The notes: generated from the letters alone by a model not told the origin. A DNA stretch of 52,961 bases from Gammaproteobacteria bacterium (GCA_002708765.1 PAPD01000001.1:1-52961); one strand, 5' to 3'. Positions 16,041-25,953 are shown, counted from the first letter of the stretch. Translations and numbers: made by a program.

Positions 16041-17966
16041 TTAGGACAGATTATAAAAATCCGGATCAATGTCGTGAGTCCTTGACCAGTATTCTAGATT
16101 ACTGAAGGGTGAATTATTCACCACTATTCCCTGGGAATTCTTATACCAGCTCTGCACACCCGGATGCCCCCAGGCCAAGCTTCGGCTAAGCTCCTGAACC
16201 TCAGCGTTATATTTTTCGTTGGTTTCTCTATGTACCTCGAGCTCTTTCACCTGCTTATCAAACATCAACGCAATACATTGCATAAGATAGTGAACCTGAC
16301 ATTCAGTATTGTAAATAATGCTTCCACCATGGACGATATTTGTATTGGGTCCGTAAAGGCAGAAAAGATTTGGATAACCCGGCACCAACATACCCTTGTA
16401 TGCTTCAGGGGTTTCGCCCCATATATTCCCCAGGTCCTTACCATCAGCGCCCAGCACCTCCATTGGCCATAGAAATCTATTAGTGTTGAATCCGGTAGCG
16501 AAAATAACCACGTCAAAATCGTGTATAACCCCTTTTTCTGTCTCGATACCCGTCTCGGTAAAACGCCTGATCGGCTCATCGATCAGACTGACGTCATCTC
16601 GAGCCAAAGTCTGATACCAGTCGTTATCAATAACTGGTCGTTTACCGTAGACAGGGAAATCCGGAATGCATTTGGAGACGAGATCTTGTCGCTCCCCGAG
16701 TTGAGAACTGATATAAGTAGTAAACGATTCACGAATTAAATCGTTTTGCTCATTCATCGCACGGTCTTTATGTTTCCAGTCCGGGTCTTCAACCACTGCA
16801 CTCCAGTTGCGATCCATGAATCCGAATATCATTCTCGCTCGGTGCCATTCTGCATAAGTAGGCACATTATTAAGTGCCCACTTAATGCCGTCTTCAACAG
16901 ACCTGTAATAATCACGACTCGGGGTTATCCAGTGAGGAGTTCTCTGAAAAACCGTTAGATGATCTGCTTTCTCAGCGGTCTTAGGAAGCAACTGCACTGC
17001 GGTACAACCGGTTCCGATTACCGCCACCCTTTTTCCTGTCAGATCAAGATCATGCCGCCATCTTGCAGAATGAAAAGCATTTCCTGCATAAGAATCTAGC
17101 CCTTCAAACTCGGGCACCACTGGCCTATTAAGCTGACCTACAGCGCTAACCACAAGATTGCCTGCTAGAGACAGTGACTCTCCATTTCGGTCACGATAAT
17201 TGACAGTCCATTTTTTGGTTTTCGCATCGAAGCTCATTCCCACAACTTCACATTGAAGCTTGACGTGCTCTCTGATATCTAGCTCATCAGTGCAACGTTC
17301 GAAGTACTCATACAATTCATCTCTCTTTGAATAATACCCTGACCAGTTAGCGTTCCTCATGAATGAAAACGAGTAAAAATGATTCGGGGTATCCACACCG
17401 CAATCAGGATAGGTATTTTCATACCAGGTTCCGCCTACCGCATCATTTTTTTCCAGGATAGTGAAATTGATCTCCGCTCGCTTAAGTTTAGCTGCATTAC
17501 AAATACCAGACATTCCTGCACCTACGATCACCACATGAAAATCTTTCCTGAAAGATTCTCCAGAAGAAGAAATAGTGCTTAACCAGCTTAAATCACGATC
17601 TAGAAAATTTGTCTCCTCCAGCAACATATTGCAAAAATCTGGTTCCAGCGGCTCTCCCACAGAAAACTCCATCATTTTTCGTAAACGCTCTGAAGAGGGA
17701 GGCGGAGGGGGCGGGAGCTTCGAATCTCTGATTTTTTGAATCAACTCGAACGCACTCTCCCTTATTTCATTAGCTACGACCTCATCGTAATCACCGCTAT
17801 CATCAGGAAACAATTCGCCTTCGGGAACATAGATAGGTTTTGGCCGGTAACGTTCTGTCATCCAGCGATCATCTCCCGAGTAGTGTGTCATCACCATCAA
17901 CAAGGTAGGAATATTTAGATCAAGCAGGGATCTTTTTATCTGCTCATCATCAGCGATTATTTCCAT
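16041..17966 (-). CDS. Baeyer-Villiger-type flavin monooxygenase with N-terminal extension (641 aa)
   Basis: A flavin-containing monooxygenase that would insert oxygen next to a ketone to give an ester or lactone. It has FAD-binding VGAGMSG at about 148-154, GGTWYENTYPDCGVD, NADP-binding GTGCTA and ATGF near the end. The BVMO fingerprint appears as YAGNAFHSARWR, with Y instead of the first F and R after the W. Before the flavin domain lie about 140 extra residues with six prolines in a row at 85-90 and an acidic stretch, longer than in simple BVMOs. GAGG lies five bases before the ATG. It sits 17 nt downstream of a dienelactone hydrolase-type gene, consistent with formation and then hydrolysis of an ester or lactone (inference). 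Confidence 0.88.
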   Translation of the reverse strand: MEIIADDEQIKRSLLDLNIPTLLMVMTHYSGDDRWMTERYRPKPIYVPEGELFPDDSGDYDEVVANEIRESAFELIQKIRDSKLPPPPPPSSERLRKMMEFSVGEPLEPDFCNMLLEETNFLDRDLSWLSTISSSGESFRKDFHVVIVGAGMSGICNAAKLKRAEINFTILEKNDAVGGTWYENTYPDCGVDTPNHFYSFSFMRNANWSGYYSKRDELYEYFERCTDELDIREHVKLQCEVVGMSFDAKTKKWTVNYRDRNGESLSLAGNLVVSAVGQLNRPVVPEFEGLDSYAGNAFHSARWRHDLDLTGKRVAVIGTGCTAVQLLPKTAEKADHLTVFQRTPHWITPSRDYYRSVEDGIKWALNNVPTYAEWHRARMIFGFMDRNWSAVVEDPDWKHKDRAMNEQNDLIRESFTTYISSQLGERQDLVSKCIPDFPVYGKRPVIDNDWYQTLARDDVSLIDEPIRRFTETGIETEKGVIHDFDVVIFATGFNTNRFLWPMEVLGADGKDLGNIWGETPEAYKGMLVPGYPNLFCLYGPNTNIVHGGSIIYNTECQVHYLMQCIALMFDKQVKELEVHRETNEKYNAEVQELSRSLAWGHPGVQSWYKNSQGIVVNNSPFSNLEYWSRTHDIDPDFYNLS

Positions 17967-17983
17967 CTAACCTCACCCTAAAT

Positions 17984-18868
17984 TTATTCTGGAATAAAAG
18001 TTCCCGATGCATTGTACTGTACTCTATTCTGCTTGAAATCAGGAAATATCTCTCTAAAAAGACTTAACATACTTAAGGTAGAGCGCCGATCTGATGCCTC
18101 ATGCAAAAGCCCTGGCGGACCAAGGGTAGGAGGCAGAGCAAAACCATGAGGCGTTCCAGAATAATCATGAAAAATCCATTGTACGCCAGCATTGTCCAAC
18201 TCCTCGCAAAACCTTATCCTGCTTTCATCTGAAACCAGGTGGTCATCACGACCATTTTCGATCAAAACGATCGTTTTTTTATTGTACACATTATCACTGG
18301 GTTTTATGGGAGGCCTGTTCACACCTACCGACTCAGGACTCTTGTCCTGCCCTGTCTGCAACAAACCGTGAAAGGACACAACACATGACAGGTCGAGCCC
18401 TCCTCGAAGCGCTTCCAACACCGCAACACCACCCAAACAATAGCCTATGGCGGCCGGCGAGACTCCAGAATCAACACACTGACTATCTCTCCCTTTGGTT
18501 AGCCATTCATTTAAAAGAGAACGAAAAAATTCGTAGTCATGATCACACCGCACCATGGCTTCAAAACACTTTTTGTTAAAACCAGCTACTCTGGAAGGAT
18601 CATCAGGCCAAAGACGTTCTTCAGGCGGAACATCATCTCCGTACAGGTCAATCGCGAGCCCTACATAACCGGACCGCGCCAGAAACTCGGCGACGTCGAC
18701 CTCAAAGAACTTAAGCCCTTGGTAGTTATGAATAACCATAACCAGAGGTTTTTTTCCTTCCGATTCTGCGGGCGCAACTAACGAGCCAACATAATGATTT
18801 CCCCGAAATTCGAACTCTATGGTTTCTCGTCGTAAAGAAGAATCCAAGTCCCATTGCAATACAGCCAT
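17984..18868 (-). CDS. Dienelactone hydrolase-family alpha/beta hydrolase
   Basis: 294 aa with the DLH-type nucleophile elbow GYCLGG (Cys144), an Asp in NGRDDHLVS and the catalytic His in GTPHGFALPP. The early block VMVIHNYQGL matches the family oxyanion region. DLH proteins open lactones or ester bonds in the cytosol. AAGGA lies seven bases before the ATG. As the upstream partner of the BVMO gene (17-nt gap) it is a good candidate to hydrolyse the BVMO product. The exact substrate is unknown. Confidence 0.88.
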   Translation of the reverse strand: MAVLQWDLDSSLRRETIEFEFRGNHYVGSLVAPAESEGKKPLVMVIHNYQGLKFFEVDVAEFLARSGYVGLAIDLYGDDVPPEERLWPDDPSRVAGFNKKCFEAMVRCDHDYEFFRSLLNEWLTKGRDSQCVDSGVSPAAIGYCLGGVAVLEALRGGLDLSCVVSFHGLLQTGQDKSPESVGVNRPPIKPSDNVYNKKTIVLIENGRDDHLVSDESRIRFCEELDNAGVQWIFHDYSGTPHGFALPPTLGPPGLLHEASDRRSTLSMLSLFREIFPDFKQNRVQYNASGTFIPE

Positions 18869-18951
18869 TATTTTTCCTTAAGCACCAACGAAGTGCAGTC
18901 GAGATCACCGATCCACTGAAACACAAGGCAAGGAACATATCAAGGATCCCT

Positions 18952-20262
18952 ATGATAGAATCCCATCAATCAAATTTTTTGCTGGTATTCTCTCTAAAAT
19001 ACTCCATCTCATGGCGATTGCTGAATTTGTTTTCTGAAAGACCGTTAGTGAACTGGAATGCCTTCCGGTACCAAGATTACAGAATTCTCTGGCTGATCCT
19101 GATGACTTCCGGCATGGCCACATGGCTCCGGATCCTATGTTTCTCGCAATGGTTACTCGATGAAACGGGCTCAGCTTTTTTCGTCGGACTAATAGGAATT
19201 GTACAATTGGTTGTTCAATTCCCGTCGACTCTATGGGCCGGAACTTTAGCCGACCGAAAAAACCGGAAATTTCTGCTAGGAATTTCGCACGGGATAACTC
19301 TGACAACACTAGGAATTCTGGCAATACTGAATTTCAATGGGGTGCTTACACCAAGTTTGATTTATGTCGGTATCGCAATCACCGCCGGGAGCCAAATGCT
19401 AGGCAGCCCTAGCAGAGCCGCATTAATCCCAGAAATTTTTCCTGAAAAAGAAATGATGGCCGCGGCTTCCACCGACACGGCATCCCAGAACCTTGCAGCT
19501 ATATTGGGGCCACTTCTATTCGCCCTAATCGCAGTAAATTTCGGGCTGACCGAAGTCTTTTTTGTCTGCGTACTTTTAACATTGCCAGGGACAATCGGTC
19601 CGCTCGCTCTCTCGATATCAGGAAATAGTAAAGAAACCGGTCAGATTTCCAAGGGACAGATAGCCGAAACCATCGAAGGACTGAACTACGTCAGAAAACA
19701 TCCAATCCTTCCTGGACTTTTCTTATTAGACGCGGCGATCACTACCGCCTCGTTCTATAGAGAAATCCTGCCAGTAATAGCGTTGGGTCTTTTTGCTGCC
19801 GGTGCCAGTGCAACAGGATTACTAGGATCTGCAAACTCGGCGGGAGCGATAATAGGAGGATTCGTTGCGCTAATGCTTAGCCGGGCAAGAGCAAAAGGGA
19901 TGGTTGTTCTTTATGCCTCGCTCGCCTACGGGGCCCTTTTGCTAGCCTTCGGTTTTGCTAATTCCCTGGTCATGGGACTAATTCTGATCGGATTATTAGG
20001 TGCGGCTGATTCGGTGACAGTTGCGGTGAGAGTAACCACGGTAATGCTAACCACCCCTGATCAAATGAGAGGCAGAGCATTCGCGTTGATGTTTCTGGCG
20101 GCACAAACTGCAAACAATATTGGTACTATCTGGGTAGGAGCATGGGCTGGAATAATAGGAGCGCCCAATACTATGATTATGGGCGGGGTTATATCGATAA
20201 TGATGACCTTGATCATATTATTAGCCTGGGAACCAATTCGTAAATACAGATCAGAAGACTAA
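18952..20262 (+). CDS. MFS transporter (EntS/MFS_3-like exporter type)
   Basis: 436 aa with about 12 predicted transmembrane segments starting at NAFRYQDYRILWL. The MFS loop 2-3 signature is seen as AGTLADRKNRKFLLG. The arrangement, with a PSRAALIPE segment, resembles EntS-like multidrug or siderophore exporters. AAGGA is five bases ahead of ATG 18952. About 40 residues precede the usual start of the family; the ribosome-binding site argues that they are translated. The cargo is unknown. It lies upstream of purK on the same strand. Confidence 0.85.
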   Translation: MIESHQSNFLLVFSLKYSISWRLLNLFSERPLVNWNAFRYQDYRILWLILMTSGMATWLRILCFSQWLLDETGSAFFVGLIGIVQLVVQFPSTLWAGTLADRKNRKFLLGISHGITLTTLGILAILNFNGVLTPSLIYVGIAITAGSQMLGSPSRAALIPEIFPEKEMMAAASTDTASQNLAAILGPLLFALIAVNFGLTEVFFVCVLLTLPGTIGPLALSISGNSKETGQISKGQIAETIEGLNYVRKHPILPGLFLLDAAITTASFYREILPVIALGLFAAGASATGLLGSANSAGAIIGGFVALMLSRARAKGMVVLYASLAYGALLLAFGFANSLVMGLILIGLLGAADSVTVAVRVTTVMLTTPDQMRGRAFALMFLAAQTANNIGTIWVGAWAGIIGAPNTMIMGGVISIMMTLIILLAWEPIRKYRSED

Positions 20263-20300
20263 TTGCTATAGAATTAAGCCCTTAATTTTTTGGAAAAGTC

Positions 20301-21431
20301 ATGAAAATTGGAATTCTAGGAGGAGGACAACTGGCAGGACTTCTTGCACAGGAAATCATCCGCACAGACGACACCTTAGTGGTCCTCGACCCTAGCGACA
20401 ACTGTCCTGCTTCTTTTATGGGTGCTAATCAGATCAAGGGAAGCCCTCTGTCCGAAAAAGACATAAGAAGAATCGCCAAGGAAGTCGACATACTAACCGT
20501 CGAAATAGAGAACGTTAATACCGACATACTAAAAGTAATCGAATCTGAGGGCCTGACCATTCTTCCCAAACCGGAAACCCTCGAAATCATAAAAAACAAA
20601 TTACAACAGAAATCTGTTTTTCATAAGGCGGGAATACCAACTTGCGATTTCTTCTCGGAGACTAAACGATCCGTAAAATGTCGCGATGAACTAGGTTGGC
20701 CTCTGGTACAAAAGGCCATACAAGGAGGGTATGACGGCAGAGGAGTAGCAATAATTGAGAAAGACAATTCCCCTTCGGATTGGTTATCAGAACCCAGCTA
20801 TTTCGAAGAGTTTGTACCCGAAGCCATTGAGCTCGCTATCATGGTCGCCCGAGACACAAAAGGGAACGAACGAATCTGGGAACCCACTCAAATGGAATTT
20901 GATAAAAAAAGAAACATCCTTTCGACTTTATTTTCCCCACCTGCCTTAGAAAAGAAAATCATAGAGGAAGCCAAGAGAATATCGATAAAAGCTGTTCGTT
21001 CATTGGAAGGAATCGGCTTATTCGGTGTAGAACTTTTTCTCAAAGATAAAACTTCTCTTTTCGTAAATGAAATCGCACCAAGAGCCCACAATAGCGGACA
21101 CCATTCGATTGATGCCTGTGAAACATCTCAGTTTCGTCAACAATACAATATACTTTCCAATAAACCTCTAACCGGAACCTCTGCGATTTTTCCAACGGTT
21201 ATGTTTAACTTACTTGGTGAACCTGGGTTCGAAGGAAAAACTAATGTTGAAGGGGAACAAGCAGCGAGCAAAATCGACGGTGTCTTTGTCCACCTTTACA
21301 ATAAGATAAACTGTTCGCCATACCGGAAAATGGGACATGTTACCGTGGTTTCGGAGAGGCTCGAGGACGCAAAAGAAATAGCCAGCAAAGTCCGATCGCT
21401 TATCAGAGTGCGGGGAGATAAAAAACTATGA
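20301..21431 (+). CDS. purK: 5-(carboxyamino)imidazole ribonucleotide synthase
   Basis: 376-aa ATP-grasp enzyme of purine synthesis that carboxylates AIR using ATP and bicarbonate to N5-CAIR. The N-terminus [14 protein letters not shown], the [17 protein letters not shown]-grasp loop and [23 protein letters not shown] are diagnostic of PurK. It overlaps purE by four bases (ATGA), so the two are translationally coupled. An A/T-only hairpin (AATTAA 20272-20277, TTAATT 20282-20287, then T4) lies just ahead of the start, a possible weak terminator of the MFS gene. A carbonic anhydrase gene elsewhere in the window could supply bicarbonate. Confidence 0.97.
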   Translation: MKIGILGGGQLAGLLAQEIIRTDDTLVVLDPSDNCPASFMGANQIKGSPLSEKDIRRIAKEVDILTVEIENVNTDILKVIESEGLTILPKPETLEIIKNKLQQKSVFHKAGIPTCDFFSETKRSVKCRDELGWPLVQKAIQGGYDGRGVAIIEKDNSPSDWLSEPSYFEEFVPEAIELAIMVARDTKGNERIWEPTQMEFDKKRNILSTLFSPPALEKKIIEEAKRISIKAVRSLEGIGLFGVELFLKDKTSLFVNEIAPRAHNSGHHSIDACETSQFRQQYNILSNKPLTGTSAIFPTVMFNLLGEPGFEGKTNVEGEQAASKIDGVFVHLYNKINCSPYRKMGHVTVVSERLEDAKEIASKVRSLIRVRGDKKL

Positions 21432-21928
21432 CTAACGAAAATCCTACAGTCGGAATTATCATGGGCAGCGATTCAGATTTTCCTATCATGGAAAAGGCTA
21501 CGGAAATTCTTGATCAGCTCGGAATTAATTTCGAAGTTTCGATTGTTTCAGCTCACCGAACGCCTGACAGAATGTTTGATTATGCTAAAAAATCGGAATC
21601 TAGGGGATTAAAGGCTATCATTGCCGGTGCTGGCGGAGCGGCTCATTTGCCAGGAATGGTTGCGTCATTAACTCTCCTGCCCGTTATCGGAGTCCCGATC
21701 TCAGTGACCCAATTAAATGGACAGGATTCTTTACTTTCCATAGTACAGATGCCCTTCGGTGTTCCAGTGGCTACGATGGCAATTAATAACGCCGGAAACG
21801 CGGGACTGCTAGCAGCACAAATTATTGGTCTGAGCGACGAAACTATTAGAAAAAATCTTGAGAAATTCCGGGAATCAGAAAACCTCCGAGTCCATAGAAA
21901 AGCAAAGGAACTGGAAGACAGATCTTAA
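21428..21928 (+). CDS. purE: 5-(carboxyamino)imidazole ribonucleotide mutase
   Basis: 166-aa class I PurE, which converts N5-CAIR to CAIR. Diagnostic blocks are [15 protein letters not shown] (substrate phosphate site), [10 protein letters not shown] with the catalytic His, [17 protein letters not shown] and [20 protein letters not shown]. It follows purK with an ATGA overlap, the reverse of the common purE-purK order. It ends 13 nt from the convergent SOUL gene. Confidence 0.97.
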   Translation: MTNENPTVGIIMGSDSDFPIMEKATEILDQLGINFEVSIVSAHRTPDRMFDYAKKSESRGLKAIIAGAGGAAHLPGMVASLTLLPVIGVPISVTQLNGQDSLLSIVQMPFGVPVATMAINNAGNAGLLAAQIIGLSDETIRKNLEKFRESENLRVHRKAKELEDRS

Positions 21929-21941
21929 TCGGTAAAGAATT

Positions 21942-22517
21942 TTAGGGGCGGCGCAAAGCCACGGGCAACATCACCTCATTAGTACGAAGAAAGGAGGGCA
22001 TCCAGGGCGGATCATATCTCGCCCATATGGGCTCACCAACAATTTCCCAGTCGTTACTATCTTCCAATAATTCATACAAACGAGATAGATGTTTTTTGTA
22101 GCGACTAACCTTCCAGCCACCTCTGTACCTGAGCACCGCTGCCTTCATCATTATCGTTCCAATGGAGACGTCCTTATTTTTTGGTGGGGGTGGAGTAGAT
22201 AAAGCTCTTGGTAGAAAAAAAACTACTTCGTATTCTACTTCAGACGTTTTCTGCTGCATGACCGGAGCGGTCATCGCAATTTTCTCCCCAGCCTGATTTT
22301 CTCCAAAGATATATTTCGCTAGCCGTCTGAAACCCGTATTACCGGAACGCTGAATATCTCCCTCTACAACAGTTGTAGCTACGGTTAGCTCCGGATATTC
22401 TCGAACCTCAACCGTCTCTCCTAATTTTTCCAGTATCTTATAATCTGGGGTCTCTATAGCCATTGAAACTCCCGAAAAAAAAATAAGGCCAGAAAAAAAC
22501 ACAGGATTGAATTTCAT
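21942..22517 (-). CDS. SOUL-family heme-binding-like exported protein
   Basis: 191 aa with a signal peptide (MKFNPVFFSGLIFFSGVSMA) and the SOUL/HEBP pattern YKILEKLGETVEVREYPELTVA, GFRRLAKYIFGEN and EKIAMTAPVMQQ. SOUL proteins bind tetrapyrroles in some cases, but in bacteria the role is usually unknown. Here it would be periplasmic. The gene begins 29 nt after the phosphotransferase stop on the same strand, so they could be co-transcribed. Confidence 0.88.
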   Translation of the reverse strand: MKFNPVFFSGLIFFSGVSMAIETPDYKILEKLGETVEVREYPELTVATTVVEGDIQRSGNTGFRRLAKYIFGENQAGEKIAMTAPVMQQKTSEVEYEVVFFLPRALSTPPPPKNKDVSIGTIMMKAAVLRYRGGWKVSRYKKHLSRLYELLEDSNDWEIVGEPIWARYDPPWMPSFLRTNEVMLPVALRRP

Positions 22518-22546
22518 GCATCATATTCCCTAAGGTAAGTAAACGT

Positions 22547-23617
22547 TTAAGCTAGAAGCTGCTCGCATTCCAGTGACTCTATGGCCTCAAAAGTTCGCTG
22601 GAGACCGGCCGCACCGACTCTAGCCCCTCTTTCATTACCCTGGTCCAGGGTTCCGCAAATAGCAATAGGCGTAATCATTAGGATAAGTAAATTATACCGG
22701 TAATGTTCAACGCATTGATCAAAACTATAATTCTCGACTCCCATATCACATAGCGTTTCGTGATATTGCTTCAAACAACTGAGTTCGATTTCACCTCTTA
22801 AATCCGCATTACAACTTTGGGCACTAAAATAGGCTATATCATGCGTGCCATTTCCTCCGGTCGTGTTTTGCCAATCAACCGAGATAATATCAGGCTCATT
22901 GTTTCTCATGACTAGAAAGGAATTATCTACTCTGTAATCTCCATGAATTATGGTTTGCTCTCCGCTCATAGCCTTTAGAAAAAGATCTGCATACTGATCT
23001 CCAATCTTTCTGACGATTTCTTCACGATTACCTGAAAAATGCTCCCCAAAATTTCTGATGGTCGGCTCGATACCCGGCCGCAATATACTGTCTCTTCGAA
23101 AGAGGGTGGTTCGCATGTCCAGTTGATAATTTAGCCATTCATGCTCCGCTGTTTTTCCCCAGAACATTCCATGTAACTGTCCCGCTCTGGTAAACGCAGC
23201 ACGCAAGTGACCTTCCGACACACCTGTAAGCTGATCTCCCGCAGTTTCATTTCCAAGATCGTCCAAAACAAGCAAGAAATCCTGAGTTACCGAATCCACG
23301 CAAGCGTAAAGACATCTGGGAACTTCTATAGGACATTGATCAGAAAGGTGCTGATAAAAATTAACCTCGTTCCTGTAGAAGTTCAGACCCTTAGAAAGCT
23401 CACTATTCTCGGTCCTTGCAGTGCATTTGATAACTACAGTTTTCTCTTCCCCTGATGAGAGAGTCAAATGCCCCCTGGCAATCGAAGACATTAAACCGAC
23501 ACCTTCTCCCAATCCAGCAATCCTGACCTCAACAATTTCTTCGTCGAAGTGGTATCCAATGGTTTTATTTGCAACTTCAACATCGAAGTCTTCGTAACGC
23601 TGAATGATGATATCCAT
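22547..23617 (-). CDS. Phosphotransferase of the APH/ecdysteroid-kinase-like superfamily (second copy)
   Basis: A small-molecule kinase related to the one at 10652-11725. The two share GLGEGVGLMSS versus QIGEGVGLMGD near the N-terminus. The catalytic loop is HGDYRVDN (H225, D227, N232) with DWQ (D248) after it. HGDYRxDN is the form seen in ACAD10/11-type and LvaA-type kinases. The frame opens at a TTG at 23701, but ATG 23617 is chosen: TTAGGA lies five bases upstream and no site precedes the TTG. That gives 356 aa. The substrate is unknown. Confidence 0.85.
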   Translation of the reverse strand: MDIIIQRYEDFDVEVANKTIGYHFDEEIVEVRIAGLGEGVGLMSSIARGHLTLSSGEEKTVVIKCTARTENSELSKGLNFYRNEVNFYQHLSDQCPIEVPRCLYACVDSVTQDFLLVLDDLGNETAGDQLTGVSEGHLRAAFTRAGQLHGMFWGKTAEHEWLNYQLDMRTTLFRRDSILRPGIEPTIRNFGEHFSGNREEIVRKIGDQYADLFLKAMSGEQTIIHGDYRVDNSFLVMRNNEPDIISVDWQNTTGGNGTHDIAYFSAQSCNADLRGEIELSCLKQYHETLCDMGVENYSFDQCVEHYRYNLLILMITPIAICGTLDQGNERGARVGAAGLQRTFEAIESLECEQLLA

Positions 23618-23828
23618 AGTCTTCCTAAGTCTGGGATCCAGGAGAGCATAGCTCAACTGATCCAGTTCAAAAAGACCTTGGTCAATGAATATTAGCCGCA
23701 AACGGAGTTCAAAACGCTACTAACCAGTCTACTCAAAGCAAATTTTCTGCTCCAAGGATCAACTTCCTTTATTTAGGCTATTCCAGGATAAAATAACGGC
23801 CTTAATCTCGCCGCTAGAGAAATGATTT

Positions 23829-23981
23829 CTAATCTTGCTCCATCGACCAAGTTTTGCTTGTTGATCTAGCAAGTTCCCACTCGGAAAGAGATTCTTCAGA
23901 TTCACAACTGTTCAATCTTTTCTTTAGCTCTTCAGTCTCTGCCTCAAAAGGCTCTTGATATAATGGCGCTGATATTGACAT
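23829..23981 (-). CDS. Small ORF, 50 aa, unrecognised
   Basis: Found by translating the 485-nt gap between the phosphotransferase and BVMO genes. ATG at 23981, TAG at 23829-23831, with GAGGA about 10 bases ahead of the ATG. The product is acidic and hydrophilic, with EAETEELKKRLNSCESEESL in the middle (helix-like) and two tryptophans near the end. No signal peptide or membrane segment is seen. The remaining parts of the gap (23618-23828 and 23982-24102) show nothing I can name. It could be a real small protein or a chance ORF; it has no homologue I recognise. Confidence 0.42.
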   Translation of the reverse strand: MSISAPLYQEPFEAETEELKKRLNSCESEESLSEWELARSTSKTWSMEQD

Positions 23982-24102
23982 GACACTTTATCCTCTGAGT
24001 GAATTACAAGTTGTGCTATCCAAAGTGTTACGCACTCTAACAAGCTATGGCTCACTCTTATAAGGAATAATTAGAATCTAATATATTCTCATTTGGAATA
24101 TT

Positions 24103-25953
24103 TTAAGTCTTGAAATCATATGCATCCAGCGACTGTTCAGCTTTTCGGCGAATTTTATGCCATTGCCCCCCGCCATAGTAGGCCAAGCTACCCGGTTCGG
24201 CATCGCCCTCACCATTATAATAGGATAGGCAATCCCGAAGAGGCGCCGTGGTTATATCGGCTATACGGCAATGCTCCGCATAGCTTTCTTCCGACTCAGC
24301 TTTAATATCTACCGTTTCAAGCTTCTCATCTCGAACTCTTTTCAGCATTTCAACAATATAGTCTGCATGTGTATCAATCGCATCTGTAAAATTAAAGCTG
24401 CCACCACCACCTTGAGGCCCAGACACAATAAATAGATTCGGAAAACCATGGCTGTGGATACCCAGAAAAGTCTTCGTACCAGAAGATCTCCATTTATCAT
24501 GTAAAGAGAGCCCGGATTTACCAATTATCATATTAAAAGTAGAAGTAGCCATCCATTGGAACCCGGTTGCGTAGACCAGAACATCCAAATCATATTCATT
24601 CCCAGAATGAATGACTCCGCGCTCATTAATTTCCTGGACTCCCTTCGGTGCGGTATCAATTAAATGCACATGAGGCATATTAAATGCAGGGAGATATTCA
24701 TCATGGAAGGTAGGTCTCTTGCAGCCGTAAGGATAATAGGGCTTCAACGCCTCCGCCGTTTTTTTGTCTTTTACTATCAGATCCACTCTGGCTCTGATCT
24801 GTTCCATGATCCTGAAATTAGTATTGAGAGTCTTCTCCATCAACTCCTCAGGAGAAAGTTTACTATCATGTTTTTTTCTTTCTTTAAAATCAGCAATTTT
24901 TCCGGACAAGTAGTCGTCATTTGCTTTCATCGCGGTTCTACCAGCAGATATCCTCGCAAACCGAGCTCTCCGTGCACGCGCCCAGCCAGGTTCGTTATTC
25001 CAGGCTTCTATTTCTTCCTTAGTTGTTTCTCTCTGATCTCTTACATCGACAGAGGAAGGCGTTCTCTGGAAGACATAAAGCTCTTCGACAATTTTGGCAA
25101 GCTCAGGTATTGCCTGGACCGCTGTGGCACCGGTTCCTATAACTCCAACTTTTTTACCTCTTAAATCTATGTGGTAATTCCATCTTGAAGTATGAAAGGC
25201 ATCGCCCCGAAATTTCTCCATACCTTCTATTTTCGCCAACTTAGGGGTCGTCAGGATTCCATTAGCTAATACTACGAATCTGGCATTCATCACATCGCCC
25301 CGGTCAGTAGATACAATCCACCGATTTGTCTCTTCATTCCACTCGGTTTTTTCTACACTGGTATGAAATAGACAGCGCTCGTAAAAACCGAATTTCTCCG
25401 CCATATTTTGACAATACTCAAGAATTTCAAAGCCTGACGCAAATTTCATAGTGGGGACGTATCCCATCTCTTCTAGCAACGGCAAATAAGAGTATGATTC
25501 GACATCACAAGCAATTCCGGGATAACGATTCCAATACCAGGTACCTCCGACATCACCGCCCCGTTCACAAAACCTCACATCTTTAAAACCAGCAGCTCTA
25601 AGCTTGTGCCAAAGTAAGAGTCCCGCAAAACCAGCCCCCACTACCAAAATTTCGCAATTATCATCTAATGATTCTCGGTCCACAGGTCTTCCCGAGTAAA
25701 CATCTTTCATATATTCAGAAAATTCGCCCTCCAGTGCGACGTAATCGCTAGCTCCTCGTCGAGCCTCTTTGAATGCTTTATACTTAGCCTGTTCCTGGGC
25801 TCCAAAGACGGCTCCTGGAAATTCCTCAGGCAGAGTTTTTAACAATTTTTCATGAACAAGAGAGTAGCCTTTACCTTTTATTTTTTCTGTAGCTTTTGGG
25901 GCACGGGTACTAAAACGTTTCAAACCTGTTTCAGGATCAATACTGATTGCCAT
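24103..25953 (-). CDS. Baeyer-Villiger monooxygenase (second copy, cyclic/steroid-ketone type)
   Basis: A 616-aa class B flavoprotein monooxygenase. FAD site VVGAGFAG (about 105-111), GGTWYWNRYPGIACDVESYSY typical of cyclohexanone, phenylacetone and steroid BVMOs, NADP site GTGATA, the conserved Arg in FQRTPSSVDVR, and the BVMO fingerprint FRGDAFHTSRWN, with N where P or D is usual. An N-terminal extension of about 100 residues is like that of steroid or cyclopentadecanone monooxygenases. The frame opens at ATG 25986, but ATG 25953 is preferred because AGAGG precedes it at the right distance. It is divergent from the acyl-CoA dehydrogenase gene, and an inverted repeat lies between them. Confidence 0.92.
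   Translation of the reverse strand: MAISIDPETGLKRFSTRAPKATEKIKGKGYSLVHEKLLKTLPEEFPGAVFGAQEQAKYKAFKEARRGASDYVALEGEFSEYMKDVYSGRPVDRESLDDNCEILVVGAGFAGLLLWHKLRAAGFKDVRFCERGGDVGGTWYWNRYPGIACDVESYSYLPLLEEMGYVPTMKFASGFEILEYCQNMAEKFGFYERCLFHTSVEKTEWNEETNRWIVSTDRGDVMNARFVVLANGILTTPKLAKIEGMEKFRGDAFHTSRWNYHIDLRGKKVGVIGTGATAVQAIPELAKIVEELYVFQRTPSSVDVRDQRETTKEEIEAWNNEPGWARARRARFARISAGRTAMKANDDYLSGKIADFKERKKHDSKLSPEELMEKTLNTNFRIMEQIRARVDLIVKDKKTAEALKPYYPYGCKRPTFHDEYLPAFNMPHVHLIDTAPKGVQEINERGVIHSGNEYDLDVLVYATGFQWMATSTFNMIIGKSGLSLHDKWRSSGTKTFLGIHSHGFPNLFIVSGPQGGGGSFNFTDAIDTHADYIVEMLKRVRDEKLETVDIKAESEESYAEHCRIADITTAPLRDCLSYYNGEGDAEPGSLAYYGGGQWHKIRRKAEQSLDAYDFKT

Noticed and set aside
20272-20291. A/T hairpin with T run before purK as a terminator
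   Set aside because: The six-base stem contains no GC pair and would be very weak; mentioned only in the purK entry.
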